Shown in pieces: positions 33,267-46,100 of a stretch of 64,000 bases of DNA. Made by a program: the position numbers and the translations under genes. The DNA comes from Isoetes taiwanensis. Its lineage: Eukaryota > Streptophyta > Lycopodiopsida > Isoetales > Isoetaceae. Every line of letters starts with the position of its first letter. The first letter of the stretch is position 1. Below the pieces are notes generated by a model that saw only the letters and a list, made by a program, of their open reading frames with translations, had not been told where the DNA came from and searched no databases. The DNA is taken from positions 9,807,077 through 9,871,076 of the forward strand of contig JAJEKV010000039.1 of assembly GCA_021234155.1 (NCBI GenBank), written 5' to 3'.

Positions 33267-34447
33267 AAATGATGCCGTCTTCGGTAAGCCGCCCATTAAT
33301 GGTGCCTTCTGTTCCAGGTACGTAGCTTTATCCTGCCCATCCTAGCTCAAAACAGGGTTTTTCTACCCGAGGAATGGGGTCTGATCCAAGCACCATAAGA
33401 GGCTTTGCCATAGTTTGTCTGTAAAAAGGGCCAGATTACTCCAATGCAAAGGGATTTTTGGATTCTTGCAGGCTTTGATGTTTCTTTGAATTTGTCAGCT
33501 TTATCTTGTCTCCAAAATACGAAAACAGTACAAGAATGGTTTTGTTTTCTATGAAGCATGTGTCATTTCTGCCGAAGAAGCCAGATCCAGAGGGCAACTA
33601 CCCGTTGGGTTATAGAACTTGCAAATACAAAGCAGTTGAATCAGGTGCATTTTCTTGATTTCCTCATTTTCTTGATTTCCTTATAACTGTCCTTATAACT
33701 TCTGGCATTCATGGCAGAATAGGAAAGAAGAGGGCATGGTTGTTTAAAATAGCCTGTTTTAATCTTTAGCATACTTAGAATACTTGACACTCTAAGGTAA
33801 TGCACATACTTTACACCTTTCTGTAAGCTTGAAATAATCAAGTCAAAACAACACTTTGAATGTATATCGTAGGCCCCAATAAGTTTGAGCTCTCATACTT
33901 ACCATGCTCTAGTTTTTAATGTCTTTAGTAGGAATATTCTCTTCCAGGAGATAGCAAAATTATTCACTTAAGTTTCAATCTACAAACAAAATGCCAACCA
34001 CAGCTTTGCAGCGAAGTTCCATGCTTAACGTCTAGGTCAACATTTTGGCATAGAGGATAAAGGTGGGATTCCGGGTCCGAATCATTCCATATTTGTTGGA
34101 GATCTTGCACCGGATGTTACGATTATGTGCTTCGGGGCAAAACAAAGTTTACATTGATACTAGCACATGTTACCATATGCACTAGCATATGCATGACAAT
34201 GTGCAGTTTACAATAGTTTACATGATTCTTGTATTGCAATATTCAGATTACAAAAAATGAATATAATGAATATAATGCTAGATATTGATTACACAAAATG
34301 TACTCATAGTTGTTTGCAATGGAAATAATTTGTTTGTCTTGATATTATTGTGCTCTTTAGTAATTAATATTTAGGCCCATAAAGTTTGCCTATGTTTGCT
34401 TTAGTTAGGGCCCGAAGGGCCCAAAATTTTTTTTAATATAACAATTA
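33267..34447. other. No gene recognised
   Basis: AT-rich stretch without recognisable exons; GGGCCCGAAGGGCCC at about 34407-34421 is a short perfect palindrome near the start of the following inverted repeat. Confidence 0.4.
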
Positions 34448-34887
34448 ACACACAACTACCATTAACATTATTAACACAAACCATTGCATTTAACACATTT
34501 AAATTAAAATCCCCCTTAAACCCCCTTTGGTTTGGGTGCATATTCACACGGGGGGTTACGTAGGGCAGCGAGAGCCCCCAAAATATATTTACAATACATG
34601 TACAAAATTAACACCATTAAGTACATTCTCTCAAACCTTATAGTATTTTGCAAACCTTAATATACAGTATACAAAAACGTGTACATGCATACCCCACAAA
34701 CGAGGATCGCTATTTACGGTCCAGATCTTGGAATAAAGGGTAAATATGCCCATCCGACAGCTCTCGTTGCCCGGAGTAACCCCCCGTGTGAATATGCACC
34801 CAAACCAAAGGGGGTTTAAGGGGGATTTTAATTTAAATGTGTTAAATGCAATGGTTTGTGTTAATAATGTTAATGGTAGTTGTGTGT
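34448..34887. repeat. Perfect 112-bp inverted repeat, 216-bp spacer
   Basis: 34448-34559 and 34776-34887 are exact reverse complements as far as I can check, containing ACACACAACTACCATTAACA, TTAAATTAAAATCCCCCTTA and TTTGGTTTGGGTGCATATTC. The spacer 34560-34775 continues the mirror imperfectly for about 18 bp on each side. No protein is encoded. It could be a foldback element or head-to-head ends of a larger element, and its transcript would form a long hairpin. It directly precedes the gypsy cluster. Confidence 0.9.
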
Positions 34888-35004
34888 AATATGTAGCAAA
34901 ATAACAGGGGGTTCCAGGGGGATTTGATATCGATGTAAAAATAACAATTCCTGAAACCATAGACCATATATCCCTAAAACAATTGAATGGGTTGTTATAA
35001 ATCG

Positions 35005-36149
35005 AGTGTATATGAATGACCCACGAAAGCCACCGTCTTTGTCCCGCTTTCTTTCTTCGATTCCGGTGGAACTTTAGATGAGCCTGGTTTTGAATCCCCT
35101 TTTTTCTTTGGGGTGTACCTGGAACATTCAAAAAATTTATGGTCAGGACTAGAGCAAATAAAACACTTATGCTCACGACGGAGGCGATTCTTCCGAGCCA
35201 TATAGGATTCTTTAGGCTCCCTCTCTTGTGAAGACTTATCCTCCTCCCGAGAACGCTTTGCACCTGACCCTAAAGCAGAAATAGTAGGAACATGATCTCC
35301 ATTGTTACGCCCTTCACGATGCACGGGTTTAACAAACTTGTGAGAATGACCCGCCTGGGAATCATATGACATAGGTTTAAACCCCCTTTGTGCATTGATG
35401 GCCTGAGTTAATGAAAGACCCTCCTCTTCAACTTTTTCTGCTAGTTTGCAGAGGGCCCCAAAAGAAAGGTTTGCAGCTTGAAGATCCAACTTGGCTCGGA
35501 TCCAACGATGGACACCGCCCATCAAAAACCGGCCAGATTTTTCTCGCATCATTTTTGCCAAGCCGAGACCTTTCTTCAAGACTCTTGCCGAAAAATCACG
35601 AACGGACTCCTTGTCTTTTTCGGGTCAACTGGTTCCATTCTCGCGAGCAAATCCCGGCTCCCAATTATGACCCGTAAACCTTTCCTTAATGAGTGTCTCA
35701 AACTCGCAAATGTTGTGATCGGAGTTTCCTTAGGCGGTGCTTGAATAGATCAAGCTACCAATCCTTAGCGACCCTCCTAAATGACGCTCAAAGAAAATAA
35801 AGCCGAGTGTCATCATCATCTTTGGTCTTGGCGAAATATGAGTTCGGGATCCCGCAACCATGCAAAGAGTTCCTGGTCGCATCATCCGTGGCTCGCCAAA
35901 TAAGGTTTGAACTCAATTTTCACATTCTTTAGGATCTTAATACTTACCGACACGTGGATGTCCCGCATCATGTGACAGCTTCAACTCCGAACTTCGCCCG
36001 GCGAAGTCCATGTCCCGAAGCTCGTCAGATGCGCGAAGCTAAAGCAGCTTCCAACTTTTCGCTCAAAATCGCATTGTCGGTCTCCAACTCCATTACCCGA
36101 TCCACTACCTCAGCGGATTGGTCCATCACAACTTGAAGCTCTGATACCA
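35005..36149 (-). pseudogene. Ty3/gypsy gag relic, copy 2
   Basis: Minus-strand gag of a Ty3/gypsy element. Order from the primer site: coiled-coil-like N-terminal part (SEKLEAALARIQELQ region, broken here), a middle part, then the segment LDLQAANLSFGALCKLAEKV (about 35495) and a CCHC zinc knuckle CFICSSPDHKFFEC (about 35130-35170) that packages RNA. It ends at HSYTL, where copy 1 continues into protease. More damaged in its N-terminal part than copy 1, with several extra bases. It cannot make functional protein. Confidence 0.85.
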
Positions 36150-36355
36150 CTGAAACGCACAAATGACGTGCTAGCTATACTCGCCACCCAACCACGAACT
36201 CAGCACAGATACTGAAATGCCCCCTGAGCTCTCCCCCGAGCCTCTTTATAGCTAGCAAACTCTCTATGCATGCATGCAACCCTCTATGCTCCCCCGAGCC
36301 TCTTTATAGCTAGCAAACTCTCTATGCATGCATGCAACCCTCTATGCATGCATGC
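36138..36355 (-). mobile_element. Primer-binding site and partial 5' LTR, copy 2
   Basis: On the minus strand TGGTATCAGAGC (36149-36138) is the standard plant retrotransposon primer-binding site for initiator-Met tRNA. One base before it the LTR ends in CA (GTGCGTTTCA, 36160-36151). The LTR portion extends to about 36355, where it is cut off and joined to gag of another copy. A 58-bp unit (36231-36288) is repeated at 36289-36346, each with CTATAAAGAGG, a TATA box on the element's strand. The LTR core promoter is thus duplicated. Confidence 0.75.
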
Positions 36356-36356
36356 A

Positions 36357-36890
36357 ATTATGACCCAGAAACCTTTCCTTAATGAGTGTCTCAAACTCTG
36401 CAAATGTTGTGATCGGAGTTTCCTTAGGTCGGTGCTTGAGTAGATCAAGCCACCATTAATCCTTAGCGACCCCTCCTAAATGACGTTCAGCAAAATAAAG
36501 CTGAGTGTCATCATCATCTTTGGTCTTGGCGAAATATGAGTTCAGATCCCGCAACCATGCAAAGAGTTCCTCTGCATCATCCGTGGCTGCCAAATAAGTT
36601 TGAACTCAATTTTCACATTCGCGCCAGTCTTAATACTACTGACACGTGGATGTCCTGCATCATGTGACAGCTTCAACTGCCGAACTTCGGCCCGAAGCGA
36701 GTCCATGTCCTGAAGCTCCTGTATGCGAGCTAAAGCAGCTTCCAACTTTTCGCTCAAAATCGCATTGTCGGTCTCCAACTCCATTACCCGATCCACTACC
36801 TCAGCGGATTGGTCCATCACAACTTGAAGCTCTGATACCACTGAAACGCACAAATGGCGTGCTAGCTATACTCGCCACCCAACCACGAAA
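36357..36890 (-). mobile_element. Ty3/gypsy gag start with PBS and LTR edge, copy 3
   Basis: A third copy of the gag N-terminal region (36357-36828; the frame includes MELETDNAILSEKLEAALAR), followed upstream by the same TGGTATCAGAGC primer site (36840-36829) and about 49 bp of LTR (36842-36890), where it abuts the RNase H region of copy 1. It is truncated on both sides. Confidence 0.8.
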
Positions 36891-39779
36891 GTGGACGTTC
36901 AGATAAAGTTTTCTGGGAAACTATATGTTTAATGCTTTGATGATCAGTCAAAATATGAACGGCGGAAGCCTAAAACATAATGACGCCAAACCTTCAAAGC
37001 ATGGATAACAGCCAAGAATTCTTTATCATACACACTATATCTACTTTCGGATTCCAAAAATTTACGACTTTCAAAAGCGATAGGATGACCGTCCTGCATC
37101 AAAACTGCACCCAAGGCAGTCCCACTAGCATCAACACACATCAAGTAGGGCACCCCAAACTTTGGTAACCGCAGTACAGGAGGGTTAACCATAGCATCCT
37201 TCAAAGCCTGAAAAGCAATTTGTTGATTATCACCCCATAAGAAAGGCACATCCTTTTTGATTAATAAATAGAGTCCTGAAGCAATGCTAGCAAAATTCTT
37301 AACAAATTTTCTATAATAACTGCACAATCTCAAAAAAGAACGCAAAGCAGTCACTGAAGACGGACTAGGCCAACTTAAAATTGCATGTACTTTGCTAGGA
37401 TCCACTTTGAGACCTTCACCGCAGACAATATGGCCTAAGTATTCAATCTCAGATTGAAAGAATATACTTTTCTTAATATTGAGCGTGATCCTTTCTTTTC
37501 GCAAGCGAGAAAAAACCTCTTGCAAATGCAAATAGTGTTCTTCTAAAGACTTGCTAAAAACTAAAATATCATCAAAGAAAACAACTACAAAATGACCATG
37601 CACATTCTCAAAGATTAAGCCCCATTAACCTCAAGAAAGGAAGCTTCTACAAGCGATTTGTGAGACCAAAAGGCATGACGAGAAACTCATAATGTCCAAA
37701 AGTCGTTCTAAATCTTTGTTTTATGCACGCGTCTTCGGGCCACTTTAAGTTGCCAATAGCGGACTTAAGATCTAGACGGCTAAAACCCGAAAGCACCTTG
37801 TAATTGATCAAAGAGATCATCCGCACGTGGAATAGGAAACTTATTTTTTATAGTAATCTTATTCAAGGCACGGTAGTCAATACACATACGCCAAGAATTG
37901 TCCTTTTTCTTGACCAGTAAAACTGGTGCACCAAAAGGTGAAGAACTATGCCGAATCAAACCAGCTTGAAGTAACTCATCAAGTTGGCGCTTAATCTCAG
38001 CTTGTTGCCCATGCATTCTCCTATAAGGAGCTTGATTTGGGGGTTCCTTTCCCGGCAAAAGATCAATTTTGTGGTCTTCTGGCCGCTGAGGAGGTAATGA
38101 TGTGGCAATGTCATTAGAGAACACATCAGAATGATTCATAAGAAACAAAGTTTGACGCTCATTTATTGGTGATGTAAGTGACTTATTACGCGAACCCACC
38201 AAGTAAACAAAATGAGATTTCATTGCCAAACGCTTAAATTGAACAACAGAAACTATTGGAATGGGGGCTATCACAAGATCCTTAACCAACTTAAAGGTCT
38301 TTTTCCCGCCCAGTCAACCAAAGGATTATACTCTTGATGCCAGGGCATCCCAATCAAAAGATCCACACTGCCAAGCTCAGCCACCAAAAAAGTATGCTTG
38401 GCGTTAAAACCTTGAATGGAATATTCCAAATCTTTAACAACCAAGGCACAAGGTGAAAGTTGACCCCGAAAAGCGGGCGACAAATCCATCGCATTTGTCA
38501 ACGGAATAGTGGACAAGTCCAACGCCTTCACTAACCTGTCAGAAATCACATCAAACTCACTACCAGGGTCAAAAAGAGCATGCACTTTCTGATCCCGGAC
38601 AGTTGCCCAAAAACGCAAAAGCTGACTATGTTCAGGATGGTCTAGTGTATAGGAATGACCCACAAAAGCCACCGTCTTTGTCCCGCTTTCTTTCTTTGAT
38701 TCCGGTGGAACTTTAGATGTACCTGGTTTTGAATCCCCTTTTTTCTTTGGTGTGTACCTGGAACATTCAAAAAATTTATGGTCAGGACTAGAGCAAATAA
38801 AACACTTATGCTCACGACGGAGGCGATTCTTCCGAGCCATATAGGATTCTTTAGGCTCCCTCTCTTGCGAAGACTTATCCTCCTCCCGAGAACGCTTTGC
38901 ACCTGACCCTAAGGCAGAAATAGTAGGAACATGATCTCCATTGTTACGCCCTTCACGATGCACGGGTTTAACAAACTTGTGAGAATGACCCGCATGGGAA
39001 TCATACGACATAGGTTTAAACCCCCTTTGTGCATTGATGGCCTGAGTTAATGAAAGACCCTCCTCTTCAACTTTTTCTGCTAGTTTGCAGAGGGTCCGAA
39101 AAGAAAGGTTTGCGGCTTGAAGATCCAACTTGGCTCGGATCCAACGATGGACACTGCCCATCAACCGGCCGATTTCTCTGCATCATTTTTGCCAAGCCGA
39201 GACCTTTCTTCAAGACTCTTGCCGAAAAATCACTTAACGGACTCCTTTGTCTTCTTTGGGTCAATGGTTCCATTCTCAAGCGAGCAAATCCCGGCCCCAA
39301 TTATGACCCGTAAACCTTTCCTTAATGAGTGTCTCAAACTCGCAAATGTTGTGATCGGAGTTTTCTTAGGTCGGTGCTTGAGTAGATCAAGCCACCAATC
39401 CTTAGCGACCCCTCCTAAATGACGTTCAAAGAAAAATAAAAGCCGAAAGTGTCATCATCATCTTTGGTCTTGGCGAAATATGAGTTCAGATCCCGCCATG
39501 CAAAGAGTTCCTCCGCATCATCCGTGGCTGCCAAATAAGGTTTGAACTCAATTTTCACATTCGCGCCAGTCTTAATACTACTGACACGTGGATGTCCTGC
39601 ATCATGTGACAGCTTCAACTGCCGAACTTCGGCCCGAAGCGAGTCCATGTCCTGAAGCTCCTGTATGCGAGCTAAAGCAGCTTCCAACTTTTCGCTCAAA
39701 ATCGCATTGTCGGTCTCCAACTCCATTATCCGATCCACTTCCTCAGCGGATTGGTCCATCACAACTTGAAGCCCTGATA
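36891..39779 (-). pseudogene. Ty3/gypsy gag-pol relic, copy 1
   Basis: The longest copy on the minus strand. Gag N-terminus (39779-39415); gag C-terminus with zinc knuckle CFICSSPDHKFFEC and protease LFDPGSEFDVIS (39164-38271, DPG where DSG or DTG is usual); reverse transcriptase N-part (38289-37780, [40 protein letters not shown]); a frameshifted middle (37780-37604, TTFGHYEFLVMPFGLTN); RT C-part with [17 protein letters not shown] and RNase H start VDASGTALGAVL (37603-36944), then a frame change before LTDHQSIKH. Integrase and 3' LTR are missing. The 5' end stops inside a damaged primer site (CCTGATAC), without LTR. At least four frame breaks. Confidence 0.9.
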
Positions 39780-40859
39780 CAAATTCTACAAATTCTAATG
39801 CTTTTAAATACAAATTTTAATGAGACTCTTACACAAAAGCTCTTCTCCTCATCAATTCCCAGATGCTACCAGAAATCTACTATAAGATTGCAATATAAAA
39901 AATTATCTATGCAGAAAGAATAACACATGAATTGAATTGAGGCATGGACTAATATAGAGGCCTCCACTACATTTGAATTGAATTGAGGCATGGAAAAATA
40001 TCCAGAGGCCTTCATTACTAGATTTGACAGATTTGAGAGTTATCCATGCAAGTGAGGCTGGATAGCAGGCGTTTCAGACACTGTTCTCTTAGTTCCCATC
40101 GTGAGGATTTGCTGAGGCAGCAGATGGAACACCCAAACCAAATGCCAACCCCCTAACCTGTAGCTGCTCCCAGGTTCTACAAGTCAGGGGACTGGCAAGA
40201 AATGCTTGATCCTTTCCGTTACACGCACCTGGAGACAATTTGTCATTCTTAATATTAATGATCCAAGAAGTCGCAAGAACCCGTACTACTTACCAACACA
40301 AATGATGGTGAGATTAAAGTTTCATCTACTTTAATGTTTTTTGGCTATTTGAGGTGGATAGCCATACAACCAACATAAACGTAGCCAATTATAGGCAATG
40401 CCCCCCAAATTACTAGCAACTGGAATAGTCTACCATGGTATGAAAGACCTAATTTTTTTTAAGAGGTTGAAGCACAAGAGTTGAGTTAGAAGGTCCCCAA
40501 ATGTTCATCTTTATCAAAAATCTAATCACCACCTAGGTTGCAACAATTGGCTCATTTTTAATCACCGTGAGGTTGCAACAATGAGCTCATTCTCGTCTCA
40601 AGGATTGACATTCTATGACTAACGGCTTAAATGAATAATGGCATGAAAGCATCGGGTCCCTAACTCCACATTCTTATGTAATCTACATGCATCAAGCAAA
40701 ATCATATAAAGGAATATATGCATGTAAACAAGACTCACTTCTAATACACTTTCGCTTCTTTAAATCTTCCGAGCGACCTAAGTTACCTAGAATGCAAGCC
40801 ACATGAAGTACGTTAGCTTTAATACCATGTAACTCTTTCATAGTTCTGAAATACCGAGA
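39780..40859. other. No gene recognised; 50-bp tandem duplication
   Basis: AT-rich spacer between the gypsy cluster and the PPR pseudogene. GAATTGAATTGAGGCATGGA recurs at about 39930 and 39975 in a unit of roughly 50 bp. GGTTGCAACAAT recurs near 40537 and 40572. Confidence 0.45.
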
Positions 40860-42830
40860 CTTTCATCCATCCAGGCCCATGTGGCTGAAAGAAGTAAGAA
40901 TACGTCCATATGCTATATCATCGGCGTTACACCAACCTTTTGCATGTTTCTAAAGCATTTGACTGTGGATCCGGGATTGCCAAAGCTGAGCAGTATCCCG
41001 CAAGCATTGCACCCCATGAGTCCAGGACTTGATCTCGCAGACCGTCAAATACTTTGCATGCTTACGTTATGCTTCCGCATTTGGCATACATGTCAACAAG
41101 GTTATATCCTAAAACAATGCCGGTGTGGAAAGCACTCTTGACAATTTCTTTGGTGAATTTGCCCTCGCCATGTTCTATAGCACCTATATTGCCACATGCT
41201 TTCAAAATGCTCGAAAATGTTATCTCATCCGGCTCTATCCGATCATGTCCGCATTTGTTCATAATATTCTAAAGCAAGACAACCTTCGTCATGTTCAAGA
41301 TCCTGAAATTATCACATTCCATGACACCACATTACACGAGTTTGCAATGCGTCAAAGACTCCTTTTGCCTCTTTCAAACTTCCGGACTTAGCATACATGT
41401 CGCCGAGAGTATTCCCTATAGCAACCTCGAGTGGAATCCATATGCAAGAATCTGTTCATGAATGCACCTCCCTCGCTTGATGTGTTGTATACTAGTACAT
41501 GCTTTTAGAATGCCCAAATATGTCACCTTATCGGGTTCTCAGAGCATTGTCTTGCATTTGACCAAAATATTCAAAGGCAAAGACATCATACTTATCATCT
41601 TCGCAAGCATCCCGCAATTATTGCACCCCATAATCTGCGTTTGATTAATTGAGATATTAAAAAGTCCTTGTGCTTCCCGCAAGCTATCGAATATCGCATA
41701 GATGTCAACAAGGATGCACTTTGGACAGCAATATCGATCCGAAATCTATTTTCAATTATTTGTTCATGGATGACCCATGCCCCGGCATATGTGGATTATC
41801 CCAATTGATGCTTTCAAGACGTTCAAAATGTGACTTTGCTTGGCTTTATGCCACTATCTTGCATTTTCTTGAAACATTCCATGGCACAATCACTTTCACC
41901 ATGTTGGCCATAGGTCGCAATCATTACAGACCCAAGATACAACATCCGGATTTTGCAAAGACATTTCAAATGTATTCTCAGGCCTCCTTCAAGCTATCAA
42001 GCTTCCCATAAACATCAACAATTGTGTTTCCAAGAACGATTGTCACATACAAGGCCATTCTCGATAATGCATTCATGAATATATCCGCTATGCTCTAATG
42101 CACCTACGCTTGCGGTGGCTTTCAAAAGGCCTAAAAAATATAACCCCTGTTCGGGTTTGACACTATGTAGCTCCAGCTTATGGAAACATTTGAAAGCAAG
42201 GTCGCCTTTGCCATTCGAGGGCATATCCCGAGATCATTCCTCCCCATGACACCACATCTGGAACTTGCAAATTGCCAAAGACTTTTTACGCTTTCGTCTA
42301 AGGATCCACTCTTGGCATACATATCAAGGAGTATCTTACTAGCAAAAACATCATCTTGGTACCCATTTTCAATGATATGCTGATGTATATACCTACCGTG
42401 TTGTATGAAACAGATGCTAATGCATGCTTTTAAGATGCTATTAAGTATGAATTTGTCTGCCTTTATACCTTTAATTTCTATGTTGTCAAATAAACTGAGG
42501 GCTATTCTACCTTCACCTAGTTTGACATGAGAATCCATAACTGAATGCCATGTATACTTACTTGGTTTTGGTACTCTGGAGAATGCAAGGTTAGCTTCAG
42601 GCAAGTTTTCACAGGAACCAAACAAGCGAATAAGATGATCTGCCAAGACAGGAACAGAATCTAGTCCATTTTCAACAATTACGAACTGAACCCGCTTGCT
42701 CAAGTCTAGATCTTGCAGTTTTGCACACTCGCGAACCAAATTGTAAGCTACGTATCTGGATAGCTGCCGTTTGGATTGAGCAGATTTAAGGGCCTCGTCG
42801 ATCCAGCCTCGAGCAAGGAGCGAGCACCGG
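40860..42830 (-). pseudogene. PPR protein pseudogene (PLS-like repeats)
   Basis: The minus strand encodes a degraded pentatricopeptide-repeat protein; intact relatives bind organellar RNA, often for editing or splicing. From the N-terminal side: WIDEALKSAQSKRQLSRYVA (about 42800), LVRECAKLQDLDLSKRVQFV, a run of repeats with TWHSVMDSHVKLGEGRIALS and FILNSILKACISICFIQHGR, then after a frameshift near 42230 SGIPSNGKGDLAFKCFHKLE, KPEQGLYFLGLLKATASVGA and further on EITFSSILKACGNIGAIEHG, VDMYAKCGSI and FDGLRD..SWGAMLAGYC. Small deletions and stops break the frame many times. The PxxFTF..LKAC and VDMYAKCG motifs are those of PLS-class plant PPRs. No E or DYW domain is seen. Confidence 0.88.
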
Positions 42831-43134
42831 TTTCCCGGTTTCCATAGTTTCTCTCCAGCAATAGGGGCAACCTAGCATTTACAGCCTATGATGGGTTTTT
42901 AGCAGTCATTGGCATATTCTGGGTATATATTGGCATATACCTAGCATATGCCACAAACCCACCTCAACAAGGGCTTGCCCCCTTAGGGGCAACCCAAAAA
43001 ACATAGATTCAAGATAAACAAGGTGCTGCGCACGGAGGTTGCCCTCCATGGCCGGAGAGTGAAGTGGTTTAAGTTGTAGTTGTAGACAATAGAGTGTTTG
43101 AATCGGAATTGCTATTTTAAGACATTGACATTTC
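42831..43134. other. Spacer with short repeats
   Basis: GGCATATTCTGGGTATATATTGGCATATACCTAGCATATGCC at about 42910-42952 is a run of related GCATAT motifs, summarised only; GGGGCAACCC echoes the hairpin at 1382. No gene. Confidence 0.4.
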
Positions 43135-46100
43135 GTGAAGGTGATGGTACGCATTTGCATTACTAAGTTCTGCTTATGTGTCATAGTCCTGATAGACTCA
43201 GGAAGTAGCCACAACTTTGCATCCCCAAGAATGGTTGAAATGTTGAAGTTGAAACCATTGAAGTCAAAGCCGAGGCCTGTAATCTTAGCAAGTGGGGCAG
43301 TAAGGCAAACGGCAGGCAAGAGAATAAACTTCGACATCGACTTGCCAGGGATTAACATCCAGATGGGGGACAGAAGTAATGGGAATCAGCAAATATGACT
43401 TGATAATAGGAATGGAGTATCTTGGACCAGCAGGGGCCATCATTGATTGTGGAAAGCGGAAGGTGACCCTCACGACGCCCGACGCCAAGATCATTGAAAT
43501 CACAGGTAAAGAAGTTGTTCCCATCATGCAGTGCATGTCTAGTAAACGGCTGCTCAAGTGCATCAAGAGTGAGCAGGTAGCTTACATCTTCAAGCTTGAG
43601 ATTGAAGAGCCCGAGTCAGAAGAAAGCAAGGAAGATAAAGTGCTCAGCAAGTTGCCCAAGCAAATAGCTAAGTTGATCACGGAGTTCCACGATCTCTTCC
43701 CGGATGAGATCGAGCACCTCCCTCCTTACAGGGGAGTCGAGTGTGAGATAGCACTCGAACTAGGAACGAAGCCGACAAGCAAGGCTCCATACAGAATGAC
43801 GACGCAGGAGCTGACGGAGCTAAAGAAGCAATTGCATGAGTTGCTCGACCTAGGCTTCATTAGACCTAGTGTCTCACCATTTGGGGCACCCATTCTTTTT
43901 GTCAAGAAGAAGGATGGCAGCTTGAGGATGTGCATAGACTATAGGCAGTTGAACAAGCACACCATCAAGAACAAGTATGCGCTCCCCAGATTGGATGACT
44001 TGATGGATCAGCTCCAAGGGGCAAAAGTCTTCTCCAAAATTGACTTAAGATCAGGATATCATCAGATCTGGATAAAGGAAGAAGTTATCCATAAAACCGC
44101 CTTCAGAACGCGGTATGGGCACTATGAGTTCACGGTAATGCCTTTCGGCTTATCGAATGCCCCAGCAACGTTCATAAGACTCATGAACGACATCTTCAGG
44201 GAGTTCTTGGACACCTTTGTGATAGTTTTCTTTGATGACATTTTGGTGTATAGCAGATCCCTTGAAGAGCACGTACAATACCTAAGGAGAGTGCTGGAGA
44301 AGTTGAAGAGGCACCAGTTGTACGCCAAGTTGTCGAAGTGCCACTTCGCAACGGAGAAGGTGGAATACTTGGGGCATGTGATCTCAGCAGAAGGAATCTC
44401 GACGGATCCTGCCAAGATTGAAGCAGTGATTCAGTGGCCGGCACCGGAGAATGTCCATGAGGTCAGAAGTTTTCTTGGCCTAGCAGGGTACTACAGGAAG
44501 TTTGTGAAGAACTTTGCAAAGATAGCGGCCCCACTAACAGACTTGACGAGGGCGGAAAAGGTGAAAGATTGGGCAGATCATTGGCACAAGAAAGCCCAAG
44601 CGGGGTTTGAATTGTTGAAGGAAGCTTTGACAACCACCCCCGTCTTGACCCTGCCAGACCCAGAGAAAGACAAGCTGGTGGCGACAGACACAAGTAAGAT
44701 AGCCACAGGTGCAGTGCTCATGCAGGAAGAGCGATTAGTAGCGTATGATTCCAGGAAGATGAACGACGCCGAAACGCGCTACCCGACGCACGATCAAGAG
44801 TTACTTACGGTTGTCAGGGCATTAAGAATTTAGAGGCACTACCTCTTGGGAAGGTCCAATTGGATACAGATCATCAGAGCCTCCAGTATGTGTTCACACA
44901 ACCACACCTTAACCTGAGGCAGCGAAGGTGGATGGAGTTCCTCGAAGAGTATGACTTTAATATAGTCTACAAGTCGGGGAAGCTCAACGTGGTAGCAGAT
45001 GCGCTTTCAAGGCATCCCCTGACAACTAGAGTGCATTGCAATGCAATTTCGACGCTCTCCAGCGACTTCGGAAAGAAGATTGAAGAAACCTTGCCAACAG
45101 ATGTGGACTTCAAGGAAGTATGTGCAAGCTTATGTAGGGAGGCAAGAACAGATAAGGAGAGAGAAACCTTCAAAAAATTTTAAGAAGGAAGGTAATCTCT
45201 TGTACCATAAGAACAAGTTGTGCATGCCGGAATCATCAGGTGTAAGGAAGTTGATTCTCCATGACACCCACAACAGTCCAATAGCTGGCCATGCAGGATT
45301 TATGAAGACATATTTCAAAGTGCGCAGCAACTACTATTGGCCAGGAATGAAGAAGCAGGTAGCTCGCTACATCAAAGAGTGTCAGCTATGTCAGCAGACG
45401 AAAGCAGAGCAGTTTCGAATTCCAGGGGCATTGGAACCACTAGCGGTGCCAAACGCTAAGTGGGAGGTCATCAGCATGGACTTCATAACAGGGCTTCCAA
45501 GGACAGTAAGAGGGAAGGATGCTTTGATGGTAGTGGTCGACAAGTTGTCGAAGATGGCACACTTTGTGCCTTGCAGGACCACGGATACAGCTATGGATAC
45601 AACGAAGCTCTTCACCAAAGAAATCTTCAGGCTCCATGGCATGCCAAGGGAGATCATCTCCGACAGGGACCCGAAATTCATGAGTGCCTTTTGGCAGGAC
45701 CTCTTTGCGACAATTCAGACGAAGCTATCCATGAGCACGGCCTATCATCCTCAGACGGATGGGCAAACGGAGCGGACAAACAGAATTTTGGAGGATATGC
45801 TACGAAACTATGTCTGGAACAAGCAAGGTATGTGGGAAGAATTTATTCACTTGGTGGAGTTTGCGTATAATAGCACCAAGCAGGAGTCATCCCAAATGTC
45901 GCCGTTTATGATCAACTACGGCTACCAATGCCTAACTCCAGACACTTGGCACAATCCCGTGTCAAAGGTAGAGGTTTCGCAGCAAATGTTGGCTGATATG
46001 CAACAGCTGGTGGAAGAAGTTCGAGGATACCTTCTGGCAGCAAGGAGTCGACAAGAGAGCATCGCCGACAAGCATCGGACGGTCAGAGAGTTCCAAGTTG

